Assembly: GCF_010365105.1 (NCBI RefSeq)
Contig: NZ_JAAFGZ010000010.1
Span: 123,746 to 187,745 of the forward strand
Direction: 5' to 3'
Origin: Polaromonas sp.
GTDB lineage: Bacteria; Pseudomonadota; Gammaproteobacteria; Burkholderiales; Burkholderiaceae_C
Length of the DNA stretch: 64,000 bases
A model generated the notes under the pieces. That model saw only the letters and a program-made list of their open reading frames with translations, was not told the DNA's origin and made no database searches. Positions 1 through 8,474 of this stretch are shown piece by piece. The position numbers were made by a program, and so were the translations under genes. Positions within the stretch are counted from its first letter, which is position 1. Each line of letters starts with the position of its first letter.

Positions 1-338
1 ATGTGGTACGGCACGCCCAGCCTGGCCAGGTACTCGGGCAGCACATGCTCGGGAAAGCCGGGCTGCTTCTGGTCGAGGTTGACGGCGACCAGCTCAAAGT
101 TGATGGGCGCGCGCTTTTGCAATTTCAGCAAAATGTCCAGCATGGCGTAGCTGTCCTTGCCGCCCGACACGCAGACCATGACCTTGTCGCCTTCCTCGAT
201 CATGTTGAAATCGACAATCGCCCGCCCGACCTCGCGGCACAGGCGCTTTTCCAGCTTGTGGTCCTCGCGCTCGATCTTCATCGAGTTCTGCACGCGGGCT
301 GAAGTCTCAAGTTGTTCGTCTATCCAGAGTGCATTCAT
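1..338 (-). CDS. ttcA: tRNA 2-thiocytidine biosynthesis protein TtcA (N-terminal part, cut by window edge)
   Basis: The first 112 codons are present; the rest lies beyond base 1. TtcA is a cytoplasmic PP-loop ATPase that thiolates cytidine 32 of some tRNAs, using ATP, a sulfur donor and an Fe-S cluster. The protein begins MNALWIDEQ and carries the PP-loop signature SGGKDS in the context [14 protein letters not shown] near residue 55, preceded by the family phrase [12 protein letters not shown]. The start is 5 nt after the folB stop, so the two are probably co-transcribed. The CxxC Fe-S ligands fall outside the window. The identification is confident. Confidence 0.93.
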   Translation of the reverse strand, partial: MNALWIDEQLETSARVQNSMKIEREDHKLEKRLCREVGRAIVDFNMIEEGDKVMVCVSGGKDSYAMLDILLKLQKRAPINFELVAVNLDQKQPGFPEHVLPEYLARLGVPYH

Positions 339-343
339 GCCGT

Positions 344-715
344 TCACCACTGTCCTGTCTCGACGCGAATGGCCACTTCGCAGTCGTCAAAGATTTCAAG
401 TTTTGCAATTTTCACGCGCACGCCCAGCACGCCGGGCAGTTGCATCAGCCGGTGCGCCAGCTTGCCGATCAGGCTTTCCAGCAGGTTGGCATGCTCGGCG
501 GTGCATTCGGTGATGATGATCTGGCGTACCTTGCGGTAGTCGAGCACATGGTGAATGTCATCGTCGTGGGGCAGCAGCGGCTGCGTGCCCAGGTTGAGTT
601 CGGCATCGACCTGGATCGGTTGTGGCGCGTTTTTTTCGTGCTCCAGGATGCCCAGGTTGGCGTCAAAGCGCAAGCCGGTGAGGTTCAGGATCTGGGTGCC
701 CCGGGTGGTGAACAT
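344..715 (-). CDS. folB: dihydroneopterin aldolase-like protein (FolB)
   Basis: FolB-fold protein of about 123 residues from the start chosen here ([10 protein letters not shown]). FolB cleaves 7,8-dihydroneopterin in folate synthesis, or acts as an epimerase in related enzymes. Family features include the N-terminal [18 protein letters not shown] stretch (a glutamate after the G-I-L-E-H core) and the C-terminal V-R-V-K-I-A-K-L. An upstream in-frame ATG at 781 would add 22 residues and place the start 3 nt from the preceding gene; the downstream start fits the usual family length better. It sits between a pteridine-reductase-like gene and ttcA, on one strand, which suits a pterin role. Confidence 0.85.
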   Translation of the reverse strand: MFTTRGTQILNLTGLRFDANLGILEHEKNAPQPIQVDAELNLGTQPLLPHDDDIHHVLDYRKVRQIIITECTAEHANLLESLIGKLAHRLMQLPGVLGVRVKIAKLEIFDDCEVAIRVETGQW

Positions 716-784
716 GTTGACAGTCTGTAATAGGTAATGAAAGGGGTCTGTCAGCCATTGCCGACGCTTGTGACGTGGCAAGGC

Positions 785-1579
785 TCACATCAGCGAAAAA
801 TCGCGTTCGAAGCGCATCAGGTGCTGGCCGCCATCGACCAGCAGCGTGGTGCCGGTGATTGAAGAATTCTCCAGCGCAAATTTCACCGCATTGGCCACAT
901 CGGCCGGCGTGGACGAGCGGCCCAGCGGCGAAAGCTTGTGGCGCGCGGCGAACTCCGCGTCGCTCAAAAGATGGCTGGTCAGCGTCAGGCCGGGCGCGAC
1001 GCCGACCACCCGCACCTGCGGCGCCAGCGCCATCGCCAGCATGGTTCCGGCCGCTTCCAGTGCGGCCTTTGACAGCGTGTAGCTGAAGAAATCGGGATTC
1101 TGGTTCCACAGCTTCTGGTCCAGCAGGTTGACGACCGCGCACTGGCCGGCATGGTCGGGTGTGGCGCGCGACACGACATGCGCATGCAGCGCCTGGGCCA
1201 GCAAAATGGGCGCGCCGGCGTTGCTGTGCAGGTGCTTGTCCAGCGCGGCAAAGCCAAAGCTTGCGGCGCTGTCGTGCTCGAAGGTCGAGGCGCTGTTGAC
1301 CACCGCATCGATGCGGCCAAAATGCCGGACGACGCGGGGCAGCAGGCCGCGCACGGCGGCTTCGTTTGACAAATCAGCATCAAAAGCGGCCGATCCGCTC
1401 GTCAGGCGGTCACAGTCAGCTACGGTTTTAAGAGCGTCTTCTGCAGAGCTGCGGTAATGCACCCCCACCTGCCAGCCAGCGGCTGCCAGTGTCAGCGCGA
1501 TTTCGCGGCCCAGCCGCAAGGCAGCGCCGGTCACAAGGACCACGGGTCGGGGCAGAGAAGGTGTCATCGGATGGCGCAA
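785..1579 (-). CDS. SDR-family pteridine reductase-like oxidoreductase
   Basis: Short-chain dehydrogenase of 264 residues (260 if the second Met, at 1567, is used). The Rossmann motif TGAALRLG near the N-terminus binds NADPH, N-S-A-S (VVNSAS) is the NAG-type motif, and YTLSKAAL holds the catalytic Tyr-x3-Lys. TGAAxRLG and the following folB fit the PTR1/FolM-like reductases, which reduce dihydropterins or dihydrofolate; this substrate is inferred. Codons around 1376-1446 resemble a degraded copy of the dispersed AT-rich element described elsewhere (protein DALKTVADCDRL). It is the first gene of a likely three-gene unit with folB and ttcA. Confidence 0.82.
   Translation of the reverse strand: MRHPMTPSLPRPVVLVTGAALRLGREIALTLAAAGWQVGVHYRSSAEDALKTVADCDRLTSGSAAFDADLSNEAAVRGLLPRVVRHFGRIDAVVNSASTFEHDSAASFGFAALDKHLHSNAGAPILLAQALHAHVVSRATPDHAGQCAVVNLLDQKLWNQNPDFFSYTLSKAALEAAGTMLAMALAPQVRVVGVAPGLTLTSHLLSDAEFAARHKLSPLGRSSTPADVANAVKFALENSSITGTTLLVDGGQHLMRFERDFSLM
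1376..1446 (-). repeat. possible degraded copy of dispersed AT-rich element inside the SDR gene
   Basis: Read on the minus strand this stretch has TTAAAACCGTAGCTGACTG, then GACGAGCGG and GCCGCTTTTGATGC. These pieces fall in the same order as in clear copies (ATAGCT, GCGC, then a T-rich tail). The match is weak. Confidence 0.35.
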
Positions 1580-1645
1580 AAGGTGAGGTCAGGAGGGCGG
1601 CCAAAGGGCAGGGGGAATCGCAGACAATCAGGTTTGGTGACAAAC

Positions 1646-2773
1646 ATGACGAACCCCTCTATTTTAACGACCACCCTGCAAACCCTGATAGCCAAGGCGA
1701 TTGACGAGGCTGGCGGCTGGCTGGGTTTTGATGTCTTCATGGCGCTGGCGCTCTACCAGCCGGGCCTGGGCTACTACGCCAACGACTCGCAGAAATTCGG
1801 ACGGATGCCTGCGGAAACCCGTGCGATCGATGGCGCGCAGGCCGGCGGTAGCGATTTCGTGACTGCGCCCGAGCTGTCGCCGCATTTCGGCCGCACGCTG
1901 GCGCGGCAGCTGGCCGAGGCGCTGCAAGCGTCAGGAACCCACGAAATCTGGGAATTCGGCGCCGGTTCGGGTGCGCTGGCGCAGCAGCTGCTCGACACGC
2001 TGGGCGACCAGGTCGCGCGTTACACGATTGTCGATCTCTCCAGCGCCTTGCGCGAACGCCAGCGCACGCGGCTGGCGGCGCACGCCGGCAAGGTGGCGTG
2101 GGCAACCGGGTTGCCTGCCCGGATGCGCGGCGTGGTGCTGGGCAACGAAGTGCTCGATGCCATGCCGGTCAAGCTGCTGGCGCGCCTGAACGGTGTCTGG
2201 CACGAGCGCGGGGTGGCGCTGCACCAGGGCCGTTTCACCCCCGCCGACATGCCAACCGAATTGCGCCCGCCGCTGGAAATTCCCGGCACGCACGACTACC
2301 TCACCGAGATCCATCCGCAGGGCGAAGGTTTCATGGGCACGCTGGCCGACCGGCTGGAGGCGGGCGCCGTGTTTTTGCTCGACTACGGCTTCCCCGAACA
2401 CGAGTATTACCACCCGCAGCGCAGCATGGGCACGGTGATGTGCCACCGTGCGCATTTGGCTGACGGCGACGCGCTGGCCGATGTTGGCGAAAAGGACATC
2501 ACCGCCCACGTCAACTTCACCGGCATTGCGCTGGCCGGGCAGGACGCCGGGCTCGAAGTGCTGGGCTACACCAGCCAGGGGCGGTTCTTGCTGAACTGCG
2601 GTTTGCTGGACGGACTGCAGGACGCTTCGCTGGCCGAGCGCGCCATGGCGCAAAAGCTGGTCAACGAGCACGAGATGGGCGAGTTGTTCAAGGTGATAGC
2701 CTTTGGCGCCAAGGGCCAGCCGGTCTGGACGCCACTGGGTTTCGCGGCGGGCGACCGGCTGCATACGCTGTAA
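1646..2773 (+). CDS. MidA/NDUFAF7-type SAM-dependent methyltransferase
   Basis: Protein of 375 residues starting MTNPSILTT. The phrase LALYQPGLGYYAN, the insert with DFVTAPELSPHFG, and the SAM site WEFGAGSGALAQQLL are the hallmarks of the COG1565 family. Its mitochondrial member NDUFAF7 dimethylates an arginine on a complex I subunit; the bacterial substrate is unknown. The open frame extends upstream to 1457, but that part is antisense to the SDR gene and lacks family similarity, so the ATG at 1646 is preferred. It is divergent from the SDR/folB/ttcA unit and is followed after 9 nt by the DUF2905 gene. Confidence 0.85.
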   Translation: MTNPSILTTTLQTLIAKAIDEAGGWLGFDVFMALALYQPGLGYYANDSQKFGRMPAETRAIDGAQAGGSDFVTAPELSPHFGRTLARQLAEALQASGTHEIWEFGAGSGALAQQLLDTLGDQVARYTIVDLSSALRERQRTRLAAHAGKVAWATGLPARMRGVVLGNEVLDAMPVKLLARLNGVWHERGVALHQGRFTPADMPTELRPPLEIPGTHDYLTEIHPQGEGFMGTLADRLEAGAVFLLDYGFPEHEYYHPQRSMGTVMCHRAHLADGDALADVGEKDITAHVNFTGIALAGQDAGLEVLGYTSQGRFLLNCGLLDGLQDASLAERAMAQKLVNEHEMGELFKVIAFGAKGQPVWTPLGFAAGDRLHTL

Positions 2774-2782
2774 GCTGTACCG

Positions 2783-2977
2783 ATGATCCGCTGGTTCATC
2801 GTCATCTTTCTCGCGCTGATGCTCATCAGCTGGGTTTCACCGCTGCTGCAAAAACTCGGCTTTGGCAAGCTGCCGGGCGATTTGCGCTTTCGCCTGTTTG
2901 GCCGCGAATGGTTCATTCCGGTCACCACCACCATTTTGCTGAGCTTTGTCGCCAGCCTGGTCAGCCAGCTGATCTGA
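2783..2977 (+). CDS. DUF2905 small membrane protein
   Basis: A 64-residue protein with two hydrophobic segments (residues about 3-22 and 46-63) joined by LGKLPGDLRF-type sequence (here GFGKLPGDLRFRLFGREW). This arrangement is characteristic of DUF2905, a conserved inner-membrane family of unknown role. Its last codons and stop lie in a CTGAT tandem repeat (2969-2992), so changes in repeat number would alter the C-terminus. Confidence 0.85.
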   Translation: MIRWFIVIFLALMLISWVSPLLQKLGFGKLPGDLRFRLFGREWFIPVTTTILLSFVASLVSQLI

Positions 2978-2992
2978 TCTGATCTGATCTGA
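2969..2992 (+). repeat. pentanucleotide tandem repeat (CTGAT)n
   Basis: About 4.8 perfect copies of CTGAT span the stop codon of the DUF2905 gene and end 19 nt before the ROK start. Each unit carries a GATC site. Confidence 0.9.
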
Positions 2993-3011
2993 CACCAAGG
3001 ACCCGCCTGCC

Positions 3012-3998
3012 ATGAATGCTCCGTCACTTTCCCTGGCCATGCCACCCGAACTTCGCCTGCCTGACGGCGCGGCGCCCGTGGCCTGCGTCGATATCGGCGG
3101 CACCAAGGTCGCGGTCAACGTGGTTGATGTGCGCGGGGCGCTGGGCCGGCGCGTCGAGCCGACGGTCAAGGAAGGCGCGCCCGATTCGCTGGCGCGGCAG
3201 GTGCTGCGCATGATTGGCGCGAGCTGCGATGACGCACACATCAGCCCGCGCGACATCGCGGCGGTCGGCGTGGCGTCTTGCGGGCCGTTCGTGATGCGCC
3301 AGGGCCTGGTCGAGTTGGCCACGCCCAATATCTGCGGCGGCCTGGCAGGCAGCGGGCGCGGGCTGCCCAACGACTGGACCACGGCGCTGCTCGAAGCGCC
3401 GTTGCGCGAGGTTTTTGCCAATGTGGTGGTCGAGAACGACGGCGTGGCCGCGCTGCAGGCCGAACGCCGCTGGGGCGCGCTGCAGGGCATCGCCAACTGC
3501 GCCTACGTGACCTGGAGCACCGGCATCGGCACCGGCCTGTGCGTCGATGGCCGGGTGCTGCGCGGCAAGAACGGCAACGCCGGCCACGCGGGCCACATCT
3601 TTGTCAGCGACAACGATGACGCGCTGTGCGGCTGCGGCAATGTCGGCGATGTCGAGGCGCTGGTGGCCGGCAACGCCTTGCCGCGCCGGTTTTCGGCTTA
3701 TCCCGATGCTGCTAGTATTTTGATAGCTGCCAAGGCAGGCGATACAAGCGCAAACACCATTATTGATGAGATATGCCGGGTCATGGGCCGGGCGCTGTAC
3801 AACCTCATCGTGCTGCTCGACCTGGAGCGCATCAGCCTGGGCGGCAGCGTGTTCTGGCACCACCGCGACTTCCTGTTGCCACGCCTGCAGGCGAACATCC
3901 AGGGCAAGCTGCCCGCGCTGACCGACGGCTGCACGCTGGTGCCTGCGGGCCTGGGCGACAAGGTGGGCGACTACGCCGCGCTGGCACTGGTGGCCTGA
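3012..3998 (+). CDS. ROK-family sugar kinase-like protein
   Basis: Protein of 328 residues. The N-terminal ATP site ACVDIGGTKVAV (about 25-36), the sugar-binding VENDGVAAL (about 142-150) and the GHAGHIF segment (about 194) mark a ROK kinase, probably for glucose or another hexose. The usual zinc motif CxCGxxGCxE reads CGCGNVGDVE, so the third cysteine is aspartate. In the C-terminal part, codons at 3706-3770 are unusually AT-rich and resemble the dispersed element, yet the protein still aligns with the family (AGD...GRAL). It stands alone on the plus strand, convergent with otsA, next to trehalose metabolism. Confidence 0.85.
   Translation: MNAPSLSLAMPPELRLPDGAAPVACVDIGGTKVAVNVVDVRGALGRRVEPTVKEGAPDSLARQVLRMIGASCDDAHISPRDIAAVGVASCGPFVMRQGLVELATPNICGGLAGSGRGLPNDWTTALLEAPLREVFANVVVENDGVAALQAERRWGALQGIANCAYVTWSTGIGTGLCVDGRVLRGKNGNAGHAGHIFVSDNDDALCGCGNVGDVEALVAGNALPRRFSAYPDAASILIAAKAGDTSANTIIDEICRVMGRALYNLIVLLDLERISLGGSVFWHHRDFLLPRLQANIQGKLPALTDGCTLVPAGLGDKVGDYAALALVA
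3706..3770 (+). repeat. AT-rich element-like patch inside the ROK gene
   Basis: GCTGCTAGTATTTTGATAGC followed by a GCGCAA core (3748-3753) and an AT-rich tail resembles the dispersed element. The codon use differs from the flanking GC-rich coding sequence, and the frame stays open. Confidence 0.5.
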
Positions 3999-4020
3999 AG
4001 CGGTGTGAGCTGCGCCGGCG

Positions 4021-5406
4021 CTAATCCGGCTCGCAGGCGGCCAGCGCGTCCAGATAGGTCTTTCGCCACCAGTGCACGTCCTGGTTGCGCACCCGCTCCA
4101 GCAACTGCTGGTGTCGCCGCTGGCGTTCAATCAGCGGCATCTGCAGCGCCAGCTGGATGCTTTCGGCCGTGCCGTGCACGTCGTAGGGGTTGACCAGGAT
4201 GGCTTCCTTGAGCTGCTCGGCCGCGCCGGCAAAGCGCGACAGCACCAGCACGCCGGGGTCGGCCGGGTCCTGCGCGACGATGAATTCCTTGGCCACCAGG
4301 TTCATGCCGTCGCGCAGCGGCGTGACCAGCGCCACGTCGGCGACGCGGTACAGCCCCGGCAACCGCTTTCGGGCGACGTTGCGGTGGATGTAGCGCACCG
4401 GCATCCAGTCCAGCTCGCCGTAGTCGCCGTTGATGGCACCGCACAGGCTTTCCAGTTCCTGGCGCAGGTCGGCATAGGTGTCCAGCGCTTCGCGGCTGGG
4501 CGAAGCGATCTGGATCAGGGTGGCGCTGTTGATGTTTTCCGGATAGTTTTTCAGCAGTTCTCGAAACGCCTTCACGCGCTGCGGCAGGCCTTTGGAATAG
4601 TCCAGCCGCTCGACGCCCAGCAAAATGCGGCGGCGCGAATATTCGTTTTTCATGCGCTCGTACATGTCGCGGCCTTCCTTGGCATGCGTCAGCGCGGCGA
4701 ATTCGTCCACGTCGATGCCGATGGGAAAGGCCTGCGCCTGCACCTTGCGGCCGAAGGCGCGGAACTGGTGCTCGTCAAGCGTCTCGGCGCCGACTTCCTT
4801 GCCGACGTAGCGGGAGAAATGCTCGACATCCGCCTGGGCCTGGAAGCCGACCAGGTCATAGGCAAACAGCGAGCGGATCAGCCATTCATGCTGCGGCACG
4901 GCGGCCAGGATCAGCGGCGGCGGCAGCGGAATATGCAGGAAAAAACCGATGCGGTTCTTGCAGCCCATGGCGCGCAGCTCGGCCGCCATCGGGATCAGGT
5001 GGTAGTCGTGCACCCAGATGAGGTCGTCGGGCTTGAGCAGCGGCATCAGCTTGCGCGCCAGCAGCTTGTTCACGCGCCGGTAGCCGCCGATGTAGCCGGC
5101 GTCAAAGTCGGCCAGGTCCAGCCGGTAATGGAACACCGGCCACAGCACGCCGTTGCTGTAGCCCAGGTAGTAGCTGTCGTGGTCTTCCTTGCACAGGTCC
5201 ACCGTGGTCAGCGTGACATTGCCCGAATGGTGGGTATGCACCTCGCCTTCGCCCGGCGTGCCGTTTTCGACCACCGTGCCGCTCCAGCCAAACCACAGCC
5301 CGCCATTGGCCGACAGCGCATCACCCAGCGCCACCGCCAGGCCACCGGCACCCGCCGACTTGCGCGGGTCGGCGATGCGGTTGGAAACAACAACCAAACG
5401 GCTCAT
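4021..5406 (-). CDS. otsA: alpha,alpha-trehalose-phosphate synthase (UDP-forming)
   Basis: Protein of 461 residues, GT20 family, which makes trehalose 6-phosphate from UDP-glucose and glucose 6-phosphate in the cytoplasm. Visible signatures are [18 protein letters not shown] at the N-terminus, [28 protein letters not shown] (UDP-glucose/phosphate binding) and [11 protein letters not shown]. The length is normal for bacterial OtsA. It is the last gene of the unit otsB, GH15, otsA, separated from the GH15 gene by 346 bp of repeats, so it may also have its own promoter there. Confidence 0.95.
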   Translation of the reverse strand: MSRLVVVSNRIADPRKSAGAGGLAVALGDALSANGGLWFGWSGTVVENGTPGEGEVHTHHSGNVTLTTVDLCKEDHDSYYLGYSNGVLWPVFHYRLDLADFDAGYIGGYRRVNKLLARKLMPLLKPDDLIWVHDYHLIPMAAELRAMGCKNRIGFFLHIPLPPPLILAAVPQHEWLIRSLFAYDLVGFQAQADVEHFSRYVGKEVGAETLDEHQFRAFGRKVQAQAFPIGIDVDEFAALTHAKEGRDMYERMKNEYSRRRILLGVERLDYSKGLPQRVKAFRELLKNYPENINSATLIQIASPSREALDTYADLRQELESLCGAINGDYGELDWMPVRYIHRNVARKRLPGLYRVADVALVTPLRDGMNLVAKEFIVAQDPADPGVLVLSRFAGAAEQLKEAILVNPYDVHGTAESIQLALQMPLIERQRRHQQLLERVRNQDVHWWRKTYLDALAACEPD

Positions 5407-5752
5407 GGGGCTTCTCCTGTGCAGTTGTCAGCGGACTGTGCAATCGCTATGGGCCGGGGAAAGCCCTCATCCCAGCCTTCTCCCAAAGGGAGAAGGAGCC
5501 ATGCGGGGATGGAAAAGGCGAACCTTTCATGGCGCGCACGGGCAGCCGCCCCAACCCGGCAGGGGCCGCAGAACTGGCTCGGCCGTGCCGCAGGCGCAGC
5601 AGGCTCCACGGGCGTCAACGAACCACACGCAGTGGGAAGCGTGGGGGCACCATTCCCCAACCCGGCAGGGGCCGCGGAACCGGCTTTGCCGGGCCGCAGG
5701 CGCAGCAGCCCCCTCGGGGGGCAGCGACCCGCGCAGCGGCGGAGCGTGGGGG
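5407..5752. repeat. repeat-filled intergenic region between otsA and the GH15 gene
   Basis: No gene is seen. It holds a TCTCCCAAAGGGAGA-centred element at 5465-5502 and two direct GC-rich modules. The 54-bp cores at 5549-5602 and 5655-5708 differ at only a few positions, and both modules end in GCGTGGGGG (5639-5647 and 5742-5750 or so). The second module runs up to the GH15 stop codon. These look like family-specific dispersed repeats. Confidence 0.8.
5465..5502 (+). repeat. dispersed 'CCCTCA-CCCAGC-CTCTCCC' palindromic repeat
   Basis: CCCTCATCCCAGCCTTCTCC then CAAAGGGAGAAGGAGC forms a hairpin (TCTCCC...GGGAGA). A second copy in reverse orientation lies inside the cobC-like gene at 45700-45742. 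Confidence 0.75.
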
Positions 5753-7576
5753 TCATACCTGGCTGTCCCAGGGCGCCGACAGGCGCATCGCGGCATTGAT
5801 GATGCCGACCATGGAATAGGTTTGCGGAAAGTTGCCCCACATCTCGCCGGTGACCGGGTGCGTGTCCTCGGACAGCAGGCCGACATGGTTGCGGGCGGCC
5901 AGCATGGTTTCAAAAATCGCCCGGGCCTGGTCCTTGCGGCCGATGCGCGCCAGCGCGTCGATGCGCCAGAAGGTGCAGATGTTGAACGCCGTCTCGGGCT
6001 TGCCGAAGTCGTCGGGCGCCTCGTAGCGGCGCATGTAGGGACCGTCGCACAGGTACTTTTCCAGCGCGTCCACGGTGGCCACGAAGCGCGGGTCCTTCGG
6101 CTCGATGAAGCCGACCTCGATCATCAGCAGCACGCTGGCGTCCAGGTCGCGTCCGCCAAAGCTTTCGGCAAAGGCCTGGCGTTCCTCGCTCCAGGACTCG
6201 CGCAGGATGCGCTCGCGCATGACCTGCGCATGGCCGCTCCAGTACAGCGCGCGCTCGGGTTGCTGCAGGGTGACGGCGATCTTGCCCAGCCGGTCGCAGG
6301 CGGCCCAGCACATCAGCGCCGACGAGGTATGCACCCGGGCGCGGGTGCGCAGTTCCCACATGCCGGCGTCGGGCTTGTCGTAACAGCGAATGGCCTGCTC
6401 GCCGACCGCTTCAAGGCGGGCAAATTCGGCCGCGCCGGCCCGGTGCAGCAGCCGGTGGTCGTGAAAGGCCTGCGCCGCGCCCAGCACCACGTTGCCGTAC
6501 ACATCGTGCTGGAAATGCTCCTGCGCCTGATTGCCCACGCGCACCGGCCCCATGCCCCGGTAGCCGCCCAGGTGGCCGTACACCGCCTCGGGCAGTTCCA
6601 GCTCCATGCCGATGCCGAACAGGGGCTGGATGTGCCCGCCGTCGGCCTGCACCACGACATTGCCCAGCCAGCGCAGGTAGTCCTCCATGGTGCCGACTTC
6701 GGACAGGCTGTTGAGCGCCCGAACGACGAAAAAGGCATCGCGCAGCCAGCAAAAGCGGTAGTCCCAGGTGCGTCCGCTGTTGGGCGCCTCGGGAATGCTG
6801 GTGGTCATGGCCGCGACAATCGCGCCGGTGTCCTCGAACAGCGACAGCTTGAGCGTGATGGCCGCGCGGATCACCGCTTCCTGCCATTCCAGCGGAACGT
6901 GCAGCCGCTGGCTCCACTTGCGCCAGTAGGCCAGCGTTTCCTGCTCGAACAGGCGCGCCGTGTCGGCAATGCCGTCGGACAGCGATTCGTCGGAGCCGAG
7001 CAGGAAATTGTGCTCGCGCGTCAGCACGAATGCCCGCTTGGCCAGCAGGTGCGACAGCGGCGCGTCGGTGTTCAGGCGCAGCGTCAGCGCATCGCCGACA
7101 TAGCGCAGGTGGTTGCTGCCCTGGGTGACCACCGGGCGCGAGCGGCCCCAGTCGAACAGCACGTCGAGCAGCACGCGGATGCGCGGCGCGCCGTGGATCG
7201 GCCGCACCCGGCGCACCAGCATCATGGGCTTGAAAAACCGCGAGCGGCTGTAAAAGCGCGGCGCAAAGTCGGTGATCTCGACCGCCTGGCCGCTCTTGTC
7301 GAACAGCTGGGTGCGCAGCACAGCGGTGTTCGGGTCATACCACTGCTTGGAGTGGGAAAAGTTCTCGATCTCGATGGAAAAAGCGCTGGCCTGGTCAGTG
7401 TCGTCGAGCAGCGCGTTGAACACCGGGTCGCCGTCAAAGCGCGGCAGGCAGCACCAGACGATGCGCCCGCGCGCATCAACCAGCGCGCTGAAGGCGCAGT
7501 TGCCGATGACGCCCAGCGACAGCGACGGCGGCGCCGGCGGCGAAAAATTTGGGGTAGAAGATGCCGGGGCGCTCAT
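5753..7576 (-). CDS. glycoside hydrolase family 15 protein (trehalase or glucoamylase type)
   Basis: Protein of 607 residues from the ATG at 7576, whose ATGA overlaps the otsB stop, implying translational coupling. The N-terminal beta domain begins near GVIGNCAFSALVD with FDGDPVFNALL; the (alpha/alpha)6 catalytic part contains RTWDYRFCWLRDAFF and GNQAQEHFQHDVYG, typical of bacterial GH15. Mycobacterial GH15 members are trehalases while others are glucoamylases, so the substrate cannot be fixed from sequence alone. Its place between otsB and otsA favours a role in trehalose turnover or glucan recycling. The stop codon is supplied by the end of a GC-rich repeat module. Confidence 0.85.
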   Translation of the reverse strand: MSAPASSTPNFSPPAPPSLSLGVIGNCAFSALVDARGRIVWCCLPRFDGDPVFNALLDDTDQASAFSIEIENFSHSKQWYDPNTAVLRTQLFDKSGQAVEITDFAPRFYSRSRFFKPMMLVRRVRPIHGAPRIRVLLDVLFDWGRSRPVVTQGSNHLRYVGDALTLRLNTDAPLSHLLAKRAFVLTREHNFLLGSDESLSDGIADTARLFEQETLAYWRKWSQRLHVPLEWQEAVIRAAITLKLSLFEDTGAIVAAMTTSIPEAPNSGRTWDYRFCWLRDAFFVVRALNSLSEVGTMEDYLRWLGNVVVQADGGHIQPLFGIGMELELPEAVYGHLGGYRGMGPVRVGNQAQEHFQHDVYGNVVLGAAQAFHDHRLLHRAGAAEFARLEAVGEQAIRCYDKPDAGMWELRTRARVHTSSALMCWAACDRLGKIAVTLQQPERALYWSGHAQVMRERILRESWSEERQAFAESFGGRDLDASVLLMIEVGFIEPKDPRFVATVDALEKYLCDGPYMRRYEAPDDFGKPETAFNICTFWRIDALARIGRKDQARAIFETMLAARNHVGLLSEDTHPVTGEMWGNFPQTYSMVGIINAAMRLSAPWDSQV

Positions 7577-8352
7577 GCCGCAAATCCCGGTTGACGGGCG
7601 GGCGAGCCGTTGCCGGGCAGGGACGCCACGGCCGATTGCAGCCACTCGGCCAGCTGCGACACGCTGTTGCAGCGGTGCCTAGCCAGCGTCGGCCCCGGAC
7701 CGACCTTGATGGCGTGCCCCCCCATGCGCTGCACGGCTTCGAAGCCGGCCTCGTCGGTCACGTCGTCGCCGGCAAACACCGGGACGCGGCCGGCAAATGG
7801 CGTTTCGCTCATGAAAAACGTGATCGCCGTGCCTTTGCTGAAACCCTCGGGTTTCAGGTCGATCACGCATTTGCCCTGCATCAGCTCGATGCCCCGGCTG
7901 CGTTCCAGCGCTTCGCGCATCACCTGCAGGCACAGCTCTTCGAGTTCAGGCGCCTGCCGGTAGTGCAGGCTCAGCGCCAGGTTCTTGCGTTCCAGCTTCA
8001 GCGCGGGATGGCGGGCAACCAGGCCTTCTGCCGTCTGCAACAGCAACTCCAGGTCCGCCGTGGGCGCGCTGATCATCAGGCCGTCGGCGGTGCGGCGCTG
8101 TGCGCCATGTTCGCCAGCCGCCGGCAGCAGCAGCGGCGCCAGGAAAGTATCCAGGTCAAGCAATCGCCGGCCCGACACCAGCGCCAGTGCGCCGTTCAGC
8201 CGCCGGTGCAGTTCGGCCAGGGTGCCGGCCAGGCCTTGCGGGACCTGCACCAGATCGGGCTGCGCGGCCAGCGCCACCAGCGTTCCGTCAAAGTCAAGAA
8301 AAAGTGCCGTCTCGGGCGTGATGCGGGGAAGGTTTTCAGGGGTCATGGACAT
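7573..8352 (-). CDS. otsB: trehalose-6-phosphate phosphatase
   Basis: HAD-superfamily protein of 259 residues that removes phosphate from trehalose 6-phosphate. The nucleophile motif FLDFDGTL is at residues about 18-25, LVSGR is motif II, and the C-terminal FAGDDVTDEAGF is the Mg-binding motif. GFSKGTA is the usual trehalose-phosphatase lysine motif. It is the first gene of the unit otsB, GH15, otsA and overlaps the next start by 4 nt. The alternative starts are MSMTPEN and MTPEN, two codons apart. Confidence 0.94.
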   Translation of the reverse strand: MSMTPENLPRITPETALFLDFDGTLVALAAQPDLVQVPQGLAGTLAELHRRLNGALALVSGRRLLDLDTFLAPLLLPAAGEHGAQRRTADGLMISAPTADLELLLQTAEGLVARHPALKLERKNLALSLHYRQAPELEELCLQVMREALERSRGIELMQGKCVIDLKPEGFSKGTAITFFMSETPFAGRVPVFAGDDVTDEAGFEAVQRMGGHAIKVGPGPTLARHRCNSVSQLAEWLQSAVASLPGNGSPARQPGFAA

Positions 8353-8474
8353 CCGAAAACCATAGCAGATGGCGGGCTGTTTACCTGTAGGTCAATGCGC
8401 AGTCTGTGAATTCATTGCGCTTTGCCATCCCGAAAAAGGCCGGCGCCAGGCCACGGCGGCGACCCTGCGGCGCT

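Noticed and set aside
1457..1645. Longer start for the MidA-type methyltransferase
   Set aside because: The added 63 residues are antisense to the SDR gene and lack family similarity.
5549..5708. Two direct repeats considered as a CRISPR array
   Set aside because: Only two copies, a 52-bp gap that is itself part of a longer repeated module, and no cas genes.
4072..5799. A 575-codon plus-strand open frame opposite otsA
   Set aside because: It has the same antisense composition artefact and no ribosome site.
5189..7594. An 801-codon plus-strand open frame opposite the GH15 and otsA genes
   Set aside because: It is an antisense shadow caused by GC-rich third positions; the translation is low-complexity (His, Gln, Arg, Ala) with no family sequence, while the minus strand encodes recognised enzymes.
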